Shown one piece after another: positions 33,700-43,079 of a stretch of 64,000 nt of DNA. The DNA lies in the NCBI GenBank assembly GCA_009746045.1, contig RPFO01000276.1:3091922-3155921 (forward strand), read 5' to 3'. Source of the DNA: Mesostigma viride. Taxonomy: Eukaryota > Streptophyta > Mesostigmatophyceae > Mesostigmatales > Mesostigmataceae. The stretch's first letter is position 1. Every line of letters begins with the position of its first letter. The notes under the pieces were generated by a model. That model was given only the letters and a program-made list of their open reading frames with translations. It had not been told where the DNA came from and searched no databases. A program made the translations under genes and the position numbers.

Positions 33700-33982
33700 A
33701 TGCCCCTTCTCTGGGCTATGTGCTACATATACTCCCAACGGAGTTATGTTACAATTCAATTCAATTCAATTCAATGATGCATTTAGCCACACCCTGCCTA
33801 TAATGGGACTCCCATGGATGATGCATTAAGAATTAGCTCAGCCCTGCCTATATACAGAGAGTCACTCTCTGATGAGAAGCCATGCCCTCGCTCTTGTATA
33901 GCCATGATGATCTTCCCCCCGGCCCATGCCGGGCCCCCCTTAGCTGGGTGCGCTCCGATGACAGCACGGTGGTGCAGGTGCC

Positions 33983-35616
33983 TAATTAATTAATAATTAG
34001 ACTCGTGCTCCCGTTGGGGAGTCACGGAGCATTAACCCCGATGGATGGATGGATGGGTGCAAACAGTCCTACCGGTCTAATCTATCTACATCAGCTACCT
34101 ATAACTACATCTATCTAACAGCATTCTAACTACAACATCTATCTAGACAGCCTCACGCTGCCCTGGGGGAGCTGTCTGGCGTGCCTCCCACGGGTTTGCA
34201 CACGCGGGCGCTTCCCCACTGGGGGGGCCTCGTTGTCCTCTATGACCTGGGCCCACTTGGCCATCATCTTCTTCCAAATCACGGAGAGGCCTAGGCCCCC
34301 CATGTCCTCTACTAGCTGTTCTTTGAAGGTGCGGGCCTTGCGGCGTCTAACATCACTGGGCCCGGCCCACGTCAGGAGGTGCCAGCCAGGCTGCATGGGC
34401 TGCATGGTCGCAGTCCTGCGGCCCGGGGGCCATGTGAGGTGTCTACCTGGTTGGTGCGAGCTAGGTGCCCTACTAGCTGCAGGCGTCGCTGCTTAATGGT
34501 GCTGGTGATATATAGCATGCCCTGGTACAGGTCCTCATTGCGGACATGAGCAGCATATATCCTACTCTGAAAATGGAACGCAGCATGTTGGTGACCGCGC
34601 CGTCCAGCTTGCGGGCCAGGTCGGCGGTGAGGGTCCACGTCTCGGCCCCATACGTGAGAACACTGAGGAAGGACGAGGACCTTGAACAGGTCCTGTTTCT
34701 CGATCTTGCCCAGGGGCTTGCGCCACAGGGCCCGGTACTGGCGTAATATAAAGCGTGCCAGGCGAGGGAGATGCGATGGTCCACATCAACCTCGCAGCTG
34801 GGGAGCAGGCTGCCCAGCAGGCCTTGACGCGGTCCCGATACAGGACTTGAGAGCCGTCGAGGAGATAGAGGGGCGGCGGTGAGTGGGTGAGCCCAACCGC
34901 CAGGGCCTCTGTCTTCTTGCTGACCTCAAGCCCCACTGCACGGGCCTCGATAGCCAGGCAGTCAAGCCATCTCTGCACGTGCCCAGTGTCCTCGAAGAGG
35001 GTGGTGTCGTCTGCGTAGATGATGTCTGCCAGCCGAATCTCCGTGTCCGCATCGCCATGCCAGAATTTGTTAGCAACCTGCACCCCTGGTTCCCTGCCCA
35101 CGATGCGGGCAAATCGCTTGCGTGCCTGAATCATTACGTATTCGACCATGCACAATAACGAACAGGTAGGGCGACAGCACGCAGCCCTGCCACACATCCT
35201 TCTGTAAAGGGCATGATGGGGGCGTGGTCCCGTAAGAAGTGCGCACCGAAGTGGTGGACCCTTCATACAGGTTGCGGATGACAGCAATCAGGGGGCGGGG
35301 GATCCGGAACAGCTCGAGGATGTCCCAAAGCGCACGCCAGAAAACCGAATCGAAGGCTTTGATGAAGTCCACCAGCACAAGGTGCAAAGGGGACTCACCA
35401 GGCTGAAGGCGTTGCAGTTCCTCCACCAGTCGGCGAGTAGCGAAGAGCGCCTGTACTGTGTTGCGACCTGCTGAACGGAAGCCGTGAGCACTGAGTCTCG
35501 CTGAGGTGACCGTCCAGGGCCGTGCGCAGGCGCGGTTCAGGATGAGCCGCATAAGAAGCTTGAGGGGGGCACTTTGAATGCACACCCCTCTGTAGTTGCC
35601 GGGGTCGGCAGGCGTA
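33983..35616 (-). mobile_element. LINE copy RT2, 5' truncated, carrying reverse transcriptase
   Basis: Minus-strand copy inserted in the family A fragment A3. Its 3' end (left side) is a TTAA-type tail followed by the same hairpin sequence as family B (CTCGTGCTCCCGTTGGGGAG). Starts within the RT domain. The target-site duplication is short and unclear (about TAATT). Confidence 0.8.
34139..35610 (-). pseudogene. LINE reverse transcriptase fragment (RT2), frameshifted
   Basis: Readable in pieces: NYRGVCIQSAPLKLLM (start), motif A LVDFIKAFDSV, LYEGSTTSVRTSYG, motif B KDVWQGCVLSPYLF, motif C IIYADD (35006-35017), TYGAETWTLTADLARKLDG, LVGHLARTNQVDT. Several frame changes separate these, so no single product is encoded. 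Distinct from RT1 by many substitutions, hence a different LINE lineage. Confidence 0.82.
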
Positions 35617-36115
35617 ATTGGTGCACCTAGAGCAAGTGTTGTTTATATTCCCACCCTTGCAGATCGAAGTAGCTTAGAATGTATCAAAAGCCATATGCCC
35701 TTTCTCTGGGATATGTGCTACATACACTCCCAACGGATCGAGTTATGCTCCTAATTAATTAATTAATTAATTAATTAACAGCGTATTAGCGGGCGTATGA
35801 CGGTTTTCGGCACGGTTTCGCGGCCGGGCGGGTCAGGATTTTGGTGCCCATGCGTCAGGATGGCCACTTTGAACAAAGCCGTTCTGGACACGTCCTATAA
35901 GGTCAACGGAAGAGTGTCTTCCGGATCTGAAGCCGTACCTACTTCAGATGTTGAGATCGGACCTCCACGTTGATAACACGTGCAAATTCAAGGCGCAAGG
36001 GTTACCCGATGCGGGCGTACTGTGGGTGTACACTGTACTGTATTCCTATGGTTCCAATACTAAGGAGGCGAGCAAAATTTGATGGCCCTTTGCCTCGGAC
36101 ATGACCAGTCAGATA

Positions 36116-36118
<3 letters not shown>

Positions 36119-36149
<31 letters not shown>

Positions 36150-36311
36150 GTCAACATTACTCCGTTGGGAGTAAATGTAGCACATATCCCTGAGAAGGGG
36201 CATATGGCTTTTAATACATTCTAGGCTACTTCATGCAAGGGTGGCCATGTAAGCTACCCTTGCTCTAGGTGCACCAGGGCACCTGCACCCTCGTGGTGTA
36301 TCACGCTATGC
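36119..36311 (-). mobile_element. Family A half-LINE 3'-end fragment with (TAA)n tail
   Basis: 193 bp, flanked by a 14-bp target-site duplication CCAGTCAGATATAT (36105-36118 and 36312-36325). Begins with (ATT)n, which is the tail in minus sense, then the terminal hairpin. Confidence 0.85.
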
Positions 36312-36501
36312 CCAGTCAGATATATGGACACTAGTTAACTGGAAGGTTAGCTACAAAGTTACGTGACCATCGAAATTTGAAGCGGCAGGCACTCTAAAAT
36401 TTGATCAAGAATCGCAGCCTTGGTCGGTCATGATGACGATGATGTGCAGTGACTCTAAGGTCCTGCATCCTAGCTCCCGGCTGCTGCTTACTACCCATAT
36501 G

Positions 36502-38105
36502 CATGCCACGAGCCACGAGCCACGAGGTAGCCATGGCTGACGGCGGTCGAGCTCATAACTTTCACGTTTGGGCACCTAATTCGGCTGTGAATATCGCAAT
36601 CACTTCGTCTTTCTAAGACGCACACCACGCTGATATAATTTTCCGAAGCTATTACGCGATATATGGCGAGCAATTAACGCTCCTCCGCGCAAGGCAGCCT
36701 GGCGGCTGCGCTCGGCCCTGAAAATACGTGTGCAGCCCCGGCTGCAGCTTCGCTCTCGATCTGGCACTGAAGGCAGCGGCCCCACTAGGCACTAGCCAAG
36801 CCCTAGTGGTCGCCCACCCCTCCCGGCTCGCCTCGCCCGCAGCGTCGCCTGAGCCCAAGCGCAGTCGCCCTGCCGAGCCGACCTGGGACGAGTTCGACTT
36901 TGACGCCAGCCAGCCCGGCTTATTATTTGACAAGCTCGACCACAATAAGCTCGTGGAGGCTTACGTTTTCTGGGGATCAACCGCCTCGCACATTGAACTG
37001 TGCAAGCAGCTCTTCCACCAGCTAGGGTCGCCTCAGTCAATGCTTTCCTTCATGGCAGAGCCCATTCGACAGCGCCCATTCGACTACAATGATCCTCACC
37101 GCCCCCCGCCGCCGGCCCCCGACTGCAGCAATACGCCCTCTTCTCCCTGCTTGGACCCCACATCGAGGAGCTCTGGCCCCCCAAGCCCGCCTCACCACCA
37201 CCAATTGACCGAATCCTCCATCCGCTCACTCCCTCGAGCAGCACGTGGCCCCCCTCGCTGCAGATGTGGCGGCCATGGGCAGCACGCTGGCTGCCGAGTT
37301 CCCCCTCCTCTCCACCATCTCCACCGGTCGCCACCTCCACCCTCCTCGCCTCCTCCACCGCCACCACCCCCACCGGCTCCGACGCCATCACCGCCCAGCT
37401 CCGCGCGACATCGACCAGCGCCCGGCTCAAGGACAACGCCATCGCCATCAAACTTGTGCCTGCAAAACACTGCAGGCCTCACCGCCCATGCCACGGGCGG
37501 TGAAGGACATTGCCGCCAATTAAGCCAGCCCCCGCTGGCCCGGCTGGCGCTGCTCCTCCCACCCAGACCTGGGCGGACATGCTTAGGCAACACACCACCT
37601 CCACCACCTCCGCGGTCGCAGCACAGCTCCAGCAGCAGACGCTCGACCTCCGCGAGAGGCCGAGCTCGCTGGCCAAGCGCAGCCTTAACGTCATCGTCAA
37701 GAACTTCGACCTGGTGGAAGGTGAGAATTCCACGTTACGCTTGCACAGGCGTTTGAGAGAGAAATCCTTGGTCGCATGCAGGGCCTTCTTGACCATGAGA
37801 TCAAGCTGGTCGCCCACCGCCTTCCCCGCTCGCGGGGTAGTAAGGCAGGGGTGCCCGGGCCGCTTCTTCTCACCGAGCTTTAAGAACCCGGGACAATATT
37901 TCTTTTCTCAGACGCCGCAAGCGGCTCGAGAAGACTCACTTCACCCTGGACGACGACTTGACCCTGCATGGCGCAGCAACAACGGCGACAGGAGCTATGG
38001 CCGACCTACTACTGTACGTACCTCTAGCTCCGGCAGACCGCGGCCGCGGGGAAGCCGGTGTACTGGAAGGGGGCGGCCGGCCATCTACGTCGGCCACAAT
38101 TCTGG
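36502..38105 (+). mobile_element. Family A half-LINE copy A4, 3' truncated
   Basis: 5' end with CCACGAG repeats and the shared leader motif CTTTCTAAGACGCAC, then a decayed ORF1. Breaks off at 38105 within the ORF1 C-terminal domain, with no 3' UTR or tail. Confidence 0.75.
36664..38105 (+). pseudogene. Family A ORF1 in copy A4, multiple frameshifts
   Basis: Recognisable blocks: KRSRPAEPTWDEFDFDASQP near the N-terminus, AGAAPPTQTWADMLRQHTTS, LAKRSLNVIVKNF, then the RRM-like block in shifted frames, and FTLDDDLTL near 37940. Many small insertions, including extra dinucleotides and trinucleotides, disrupt it. Non-functional. Confidence 0.75.
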
Positions 38106-38309
38106 GTGTAAGTCTTCCCGCATTGAGTGTTTTAATCTGTGTGGTAACATTGTAATATACGAAACCGGTTTTCCAGGTTTGAGCTTATTCGTATTGTGTG
38201 ACAAGTATTCTTAAGCCACCATCGTGCGCTGTGACGCATAGGAAGTCAAAGGTCTTTCGCATTCATTCTCGGCAATCATTAAGGCGCTATTTTAAACAGC
38301 CATACGTGT
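38106..38309. other. Spacer between A4 and A5, nothing recognised
   Basis: About 200 bp of A/T-richer sequence lying between the truncated ends of two family A copies. No ORF, repeat or hairpin was identified. Confidence 0.4.
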
Positions 38310-38664
38310 TAAAGCAACCTTCAGTCGGTGGGAAAGCTGCTTGCACAGTTCTATAAGAGAGGCGTGTGTCCCGAAAAACATGTGGGCCAGGATGCGATCG
38401 GGTGTGAGCTTGTCAAAATAGCCGGGCTGGCTGGCGTCAAAGTCGTACTCGTCCAGAAGCCCGTCAGGGCGACTGCGCTTGGGTTCAGGCGACGCTGCTG
38501 GCGAGGCGAGCCCGGGCTGGGCGACCACTAGAGCTTGGCTAGTGGCGCCGCTGCCTTCTGGGCCGGTGGGCGAAGCTGCAGCCCGCGGAGCTGCAGACGT
38601 ATTTTCATTGCCTAGCGCAGCCGCCAGGCTGCGTTGCGTCGAGGAGCGTTTGCTCGTCATATAT
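38310..38664 (-). pseudogene. Family A ORF1 N-terminal fragment (A5)
   Basis: Open from ATG at 38660 (MTSKRSSTQRSLAAALGNEN) to about 38310, matching the A1 and A4 N-termini. Its 5' leader does not follow directly. A matching leader in the same orientation is found at 44434-44577. Confidence 0.7.
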
Positions 38665-38692
38665 TCTGATCATATATATTCGGTATATATTC

Positions 38693-39150
38693 GGGATGCG
38701 GATGGCGCTGCCTTCTATTCCCCCAACCACCGGCCTGACATCGTGGTGCTGGACTTTGAGGGGGGTGGCCGGCATCTGCTTATTGACGTTTCGGTGGCGC
38801 GGCCCTTGGCTCTTAGCCACGTGGCTGGGGCCTCCCTCACGGCAGGTTACACGGCGGACCGGGCGGAGCGGGCCAAGCTCCTGGCCTACGGCGACGTCGG
38901 GCACCATCGTGTGGTGCCCTTTGTCCTGGAGGAGTTTGGGGCCATGGGGCCCCTGACCTCCGCCTTCTTCAAGGAGTGTTGCCGGCTCCGGGAGGACCGG
39001 CTGGACCTGGAGGGCCAGCGGGCCCCATGGTCGGCGCGGACCTGGACGTCATATTGGCGTCAGCGCTTGTCGGTGGCGCTGACTCGGGCCATGGCTGACA
39101 TCATGCTCCGCCGTACGCGGGCTGATTTTGCGGTGCAGCAGGGCTATTAG
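38693..39150 (+). pseudogene. Retroelement C-terminal PD-(D/E)XK-like nuclease fragment, left arm
   Basis: About 150 residues open to the stop at 39150. RPDIVVLDF, then HLLIDVSVARP, then AERAKLLAYGD fit the PD...D-x-V...K spacing of restriction-like endonucleases at the C-terminus of some non-LTR retrotransposons. No reverse transcriptase precedes it, so it is a 5'-truncated remnant. Family assignment is by motif only. Confidence 0.5.
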
Positions 39151-39426
39151 GTTCCTCCCCGGTTAGGCGTTTCCATTGGTCTTATCGTAGTATAGAGCTT
39201 TGACATGGCTCTGTATATAGGTTTATAGCTGGGCGTTTGCTTTGGTTTGAGTGATTTCACTCTGCTGTAAGTAATTATATTTTTAATATATATTAAAAAT
39301 ATAATTACTTACAGCAGAGTAAAATCACTCAAACCAAAGCAAACGCCCAGCTATAAACCTATATACAGAGCCATGTCAAAGCTCTATACTACGATAAGAC
39401 CAATGGAAACGCCTAACGGGAGGAAC

Positions 39427-39886
39427 CTAATAGCCCTGCTGCACCGCAAAATCAGCCCGCGTACGGCGGAGCATGATGTCAGCCATGGCCCGAGTCAGCG
39501 CCACCGACAAGCGCTGACGCCAATATGACGTCCAGGTCCGCGCCGACCATGGGGCCCGCTGGCCCTCCAGGTCCAGCCGGTCCTCCCGGAGCCGGCAACA
39601 CTCCTTGAAGAAGGCGGAGGTCAGGGGCCCCATGGCCCCAAACTCCTCCAGGACAAAGGGCACCACACGATGGTGCCCGACGTCGCCGTAGGCCAGGAGC
39701 TTGGCCCGCTCCGCCCGGTCCGCCGTGTAACCTGCCGTGAGGGAGGCCCCAGCCACGTGGCTAAGAGCCAAGGGCCGCGCCACCGAAACGTCAATAAGCA
39801 GATGCCGGCCACCCCCCTCAAAGTCCAGCACCACGATGTCAGGCCGGTGGTTGGGGGAATAGAAGGCAGCGCCATCCGCTATTTTA
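39427..39886 (-). pseudogene. Retroelement C-terminal PD-(D/E)XK-like nuclease fragment, right arm
   Basis: The mirror copy of the left-arm frame; the same 135 codons from VLDFEGGGR to AVQQGY are identical. Perfect identity of the two arms argues for a very recent duplication event or an artefact. Confidence 0.5.
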
Positions 39887-39901
39887 ATATATATATTCGG
39901 T

Positions 39902-40662
39902 TTTCTATGAATATAGTTAACGCATGCCGGAAAGATAGGGCCGCTATGCCTTGGCCTGGATGTGGAAGGCTGTCTGCGACATGGGCTGACTAATTCGATC
40001 TGTACAAAGGGTTTCCTGTTCGCCCGAATTTTCCTTGGATGACCCGGTTGTTTATAAGGGTCGGTGGCTGTTAATTAGTGGTCCGAGAAAATTAATTGTA
40101 GGTTTTATACGACTTGCGTGCAAAGATTCGTGTTTGGTTGCACCAGCTGAGGTTAGGTGGGGACCTGTAGGGTCGGCTCCAGGGTTGCTTAACGAATCTT
40201 TGGCTGATTTGGGCTCTTTAGTGAGTTGTGACTTATTATTGTATATAGTGGATTCGGACCGGCCCAAGGGGTCGATGGGCGAGTTTTATGTTTGTCAGTC
40301 TTGGGAACCTTGTACAACTACCTGTACGGTTAACGCACTAGCCTGGGGGTGCGTAGCCACGTTGTTTGTAGTGGCGTTTTCAGCACTGTTCAGGCCGGCG
40401 TGTGACGCATGCCGGTGTTACTTAATTTAGGATGATGTCAGTTTGTGTGTCGGCGGGCCATGCCTTAAGCAAGCTAGGCAGCTAGGCAATGCATGATCCG
40501 CAATTGTTTCTTAATTCCCCTCCCTCCCACCCTGGAGGCTTCTTGCTTCCGCGTGCGGATTGAGAAACCTTAAGGCCACTGTTGACTGCTGCATTCGTGG
40601 CGCAGGGCTCCACTTATTGTATTCAATCAAATGCTGGTCTTCTTGGTCCGATCTCAGTGATC
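39902..40662. other. Unassigned stretch between fold-back and TTAA element
   Basis: Holds one 131-codon plus-strand frame (40035-40430, starting MDDPVVYKGRWLLISGPRK, with a hydrophobic stretch near its C-terminus). It matches nothing I recognise and may be chance. Confidence 0.35.
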
Positions 40663-41068
40663 TTAACCCGTGTTTTTTTAATTAGAACGCGATATATCGC
40701 GTTGTAAGCTTTTTTTAGAACGCGTATAGCACCTAAGGAAAATTTTTTTTCATGGTCATGTATATACTTTCCTGAAAGCCCATAAATCAAAGGATTTTTT
40801 GAGCTACTCAGACCTACAAAATGCTTATTCATTAGAGAGATACACTGGTTTGAATACAGGGGGGTCTGACCATGACCGCGATTTCTTGACCCTAGGTCAC
40901 AAGTCATGTGCTTATTCACAAATGGTTCATGAAAAAAATCTGGCTTCTTGCACGAGCTATGGGCAACATATGCAGGCTCTGTGAAACAAAACTCAGGCCC
41001 ATTGGGCCACTGGAGCTATTTTTCATTAGCATCACAATTACAACGCAGTACAACGCAGTGGGAAACAT

Positions 41069-43068
41069 TAATTAATTAATTAATTAAACTCGTGCTCCCG
41101 TTGGGGAGTCACGGAGCACCGAAGTGCTTTTAATCCCTGTGTGTGCACTACAGGAGAAAGGGCAGAGACCCCCAGTCTCCTTCATGCCAAAGGCATGCCA
41201 CAGCTGCAATCGGGCGCGGCTAGCTAAAAGGACAGGCTAACGATCCGGCAAACTGTGGGTGCAATAAGACCCATGTGAGCATATCATAGCAAGGAGCGTG
41301 GGCAAGTAATCTGAACATAGCCAGGGCGTAGCATGGCTGTACTAGGACTAGGCTATGGCTGGTTGTGTACCGTGCGTTGGCGGCACGTGACTAGGTGTGT
41401 TGGCACAGCTAGGCAACATTCTAGGCATGGCTGCCTTAGCGGCAGTGACGCCAATGGTTACAAGCTAGGGCTATTGCTATTCTAGCCCGCTGGGGGCGTC
41501 CACATCTTGTGGTTGATCATCAGGTCCCCGCCCCTCCAGTACACCTTGGGCTTCTGGGGGTCCTGCTTATGGCGGAGGTATTCCGGCCACAGGTCGCGTC
41601 GCTGCTGTTGCTGAGCGGGGGTGAGGTCGTCATCCAGCGTCCAGGTGAGGTCGTGCAACCGCTTGCGACGAGAGAGGAACCGCTGCTTATCCTCAGGGGA
41701 GGAGAAGGTGAGTAGGACTGGTGGGGGAGCCGCCTTGTCCCGTGAGTGGGGAAGGCGGTGGCACCCACGCAGTTCTACCTCACCTACCAGGCCCATGAGG
41801 GTAAGAAGCTGGTTCTTGAGCTCGTCAGCAAGAGAGGTTGACGTCTCACCTGGCTTCTGGGGGAAGCGACGTAGCACCACTCGGCACTCGCGGCGAGCGC
41901 GATCGGTGACCTCCCGTTGCTGGGCCTGGCGGTGGTCCTCCAGCTCCTGGAGCTTTGTGGCGATGGCGTCGGTGGTGGAGGCGGTCGCTGACCGCAGCAG
42001 GTCCGCGTAGGAGAGCGGCGGGAGGTCGCCAGCATCCTGCCGGGGTGGCTGGGATGCAATGGTGGCCGTCTGCTCCGCTATCTTGGGGACCTGTGTGGCC
42101 AGGGCCTCGGTGTGGGCGGTGATGGCCTCAAGCTTCTTCAGGAGCACGCCACACTTGCCCTCCACCTGGTTAAGGCGAGAGACAAGTGCCGCATGCGTTT
42201 CCGAAGCTTGTGCCGCGGTGTGCAGCGTCGTGAACTGGGGCTGGAGCTTGTGGACGACCTTGGTTTCCACGTTGGAGACCCGGGCCTCGACCGTGTTGAG
42301 CGTGGTGTTCAGCGATGTCAGCTGCTCGGCCAGCGGCCAGGTCACGTGCTCCTCCAGCACTGCGCGGATGTCATCCTTGCGGAGGGAGGAAGCCGAGGGG
42401 GCTGCCGGCTGTGCGGGGGCTGGGGTGCGGAGCGTGCGGGTGATGTCGATGAGGCGGAGCTGGAAATGGCTGGTCAAGATAGCCAGGCGTTGTTGTGCTT
42501 CGTTCATAGCATAGAGCCAGGACATGTCTCCATCGTAGTCAATAGCCCCCTTCACGAAGAGCTTCCGCTCCTGTTCGAGGAACTGGAGAACCTCAATGCA
42601 TTCCTGCGGCGACAATTCTTGCCACCCGGTGAGGGAGAATCCTCGGTCGCCGGGGAGGAACTGGCGCCATTTGCGAGCGTGGCAGGGTTTCTTGGGCTCA
42701 GGCGAGGCGCTGGGAGATGGGGCTGCTGGCGGTGGGTTGGCAGGCCCAGACGGCTGGTTGGCGGGTAAGCCTGGCGGCGGAACAATGGCGAGGGCGAGAG
42801 GGTTGGGCTGGGCGCTGGGAAGCTGTGCCAGCTCCTTTTCCAGCCCTCGTTTTGCTTTGGTAGTCGTCATAGCTGGTCACGTGCGTAACTTTGTCTATAC
42901 TGCGTGGCAGCCGTAACCGTTTATACTGGCAAGTGCGTCTTAGAAAGGCGCATCGAATGCAAGTGGTCTGACCGAATTTGGGGCTCAGACGCAAAAGATC
43001 TGAACTCCGCCGTCAGCCATACCGCCGTCAGCCATTTGCGTCAGCCAACGCAAAAAAAAAAAAAAAAG
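41069..43068 (-). mobile_element. Family B half-LINE copy B2, complete with intact ORF1
   Basis: Flanked by an 11-bp target-site duplication GTGGGAAACAT (41058-41068 and 43069-43079). The 3' end (left) has a TTAA tail and the GTGCTCC/GGAGCAC hairpin. The 5' end (right) starts with an odd poly(T) run in element sense. One ORF and no reverse transcriptase. Confidence 0.92.
41482..42870 (-). CDS. Family B ORF1: L1-ORF1p-like RNA-binding protein, 462 aa, intact
   Basis: Predicted trimeric nucleic-acid chaperone of a retroelement RNP. Start at 42870 (MTTTKAKRGLEKELAQLPSA). Residues about 20-60 are Pro/Ala-rich with a basic PEPKKPCHARK patch. About 165-290 is heptad-rich and likely coiled coil (VLEEHVTWPLAEQLTSLNTT onward). 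About 325-400 is RRM-like (ECRVVLRRFPQ ... HRLPHSR ... PPVLLTFSS). About 405-455 is the L1-type C-terminal domain (LDDDLTPAQQQQRRDLWPEY, KVYWRGGDLMI). An intact frame beside decayed copies suggests recent mobility. No endonuclease or RT follows. The L1 ORF1p comparison rests on domain order and motif style. Confidence 0.85.
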   Translation of the reverse strand: MTTTKAKRGLEKELAQLPSAQPNPLALAIVPPPGLPANQPSGPANPPPAAPSPSASPEPKKPCHARKWRQFLPGDRGFSLTGWQELSPQECIEVLQFLEQERKLFVKGAIDYDGDMSWLYAMNEAQQRLAILTSHFQLRLIDITRTLRTPAPAQPAAPSASSLRKDDIRAVLEEHVTWPLAEQLTSLNTTLNTVEARVSNVETKVVHKLQPQFTTLHTAAQASETHAALVSRLNQVEGKCGVLLKKLEAITAHTEALATQVPKIAEQTATIASQPPRQDAGDLPPLSYADLLRSATASTTDAIATKLQELEDHRQAQQREVTDRARRECRVVLRRFPQKPGETSTSLADELKNQLLTLMGLVGEVELRGCHRLPHSRDKAAPPPVLLTFSSPEDKQRFLSRRKRLHDLTWTLDDDLTPAQQQQRRDLWPEYLRHKQDPQKPKVYWRGGDLMINHKMWTPPAG

Positions 43069-43079
43069 GTGGGAAACAT

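Larger units (their letters stand above)
31914..33776 (+). mobile_element. Family A half-LINE fragment A2, split by RT1
   Basis: Begins with a decayed version of the ORF1 C-terminus (ACCACAAGCCTTGGCAGGCA) and stop, then 3' UTR to 32084. RT1 interrupts it. It resumes at 33700 and ends in the (AATTC)n tail at about 33776. Confidence 0.75.
33777..35780 (+). mobile_element. Family A half-LINE fragment A3 (3' region), split by RT2
   Basis: 3' UTR sequence from 33777, with stem-loop at 33855-33871, to about 33982. It resumes at about 35617 (GGTGCACCTAGAGCAAG) and ends in a terminal hairpin and a (TTAA)n tail at 35745-35780. RT2 occupies the gap. Confidence 0.7.
38685..39888. mobile_element. Fold-back insertion: 1.2 kb near-perfect palindrome
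   Basis: Arms of about 590 bp (38698-39289 and 39290-39879) are reverse complements with only a 2-base length difference near 39160 and rare substitutions. They meet at an A/T-rich self-complementary centre. Flanked by a 13-bp direct repeat ATATATATTCGGT (38672-38684 and 39889-39901). Each arm is the 3' end of a LINE-like element with a nuclease-domain fragment and a GAGTGA/TCACTC hairpin, joined tail to tail. It could be a real structure or an assembly or cloning artefact. Confidence 0.8.

Noticed and set aside
39285-39295. rho-independent terminator at the palindrome centre
   Set aside because: It is the joined A/T-rich tails of two retroelement ends in a eukaryotic genome, with no GC-rich stem.
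40035-40430. 131-codon frame as a gene
   Set aside because: No recognised motif, no splice context and transposon surroundings. Kept only as a note in the spacer entry.
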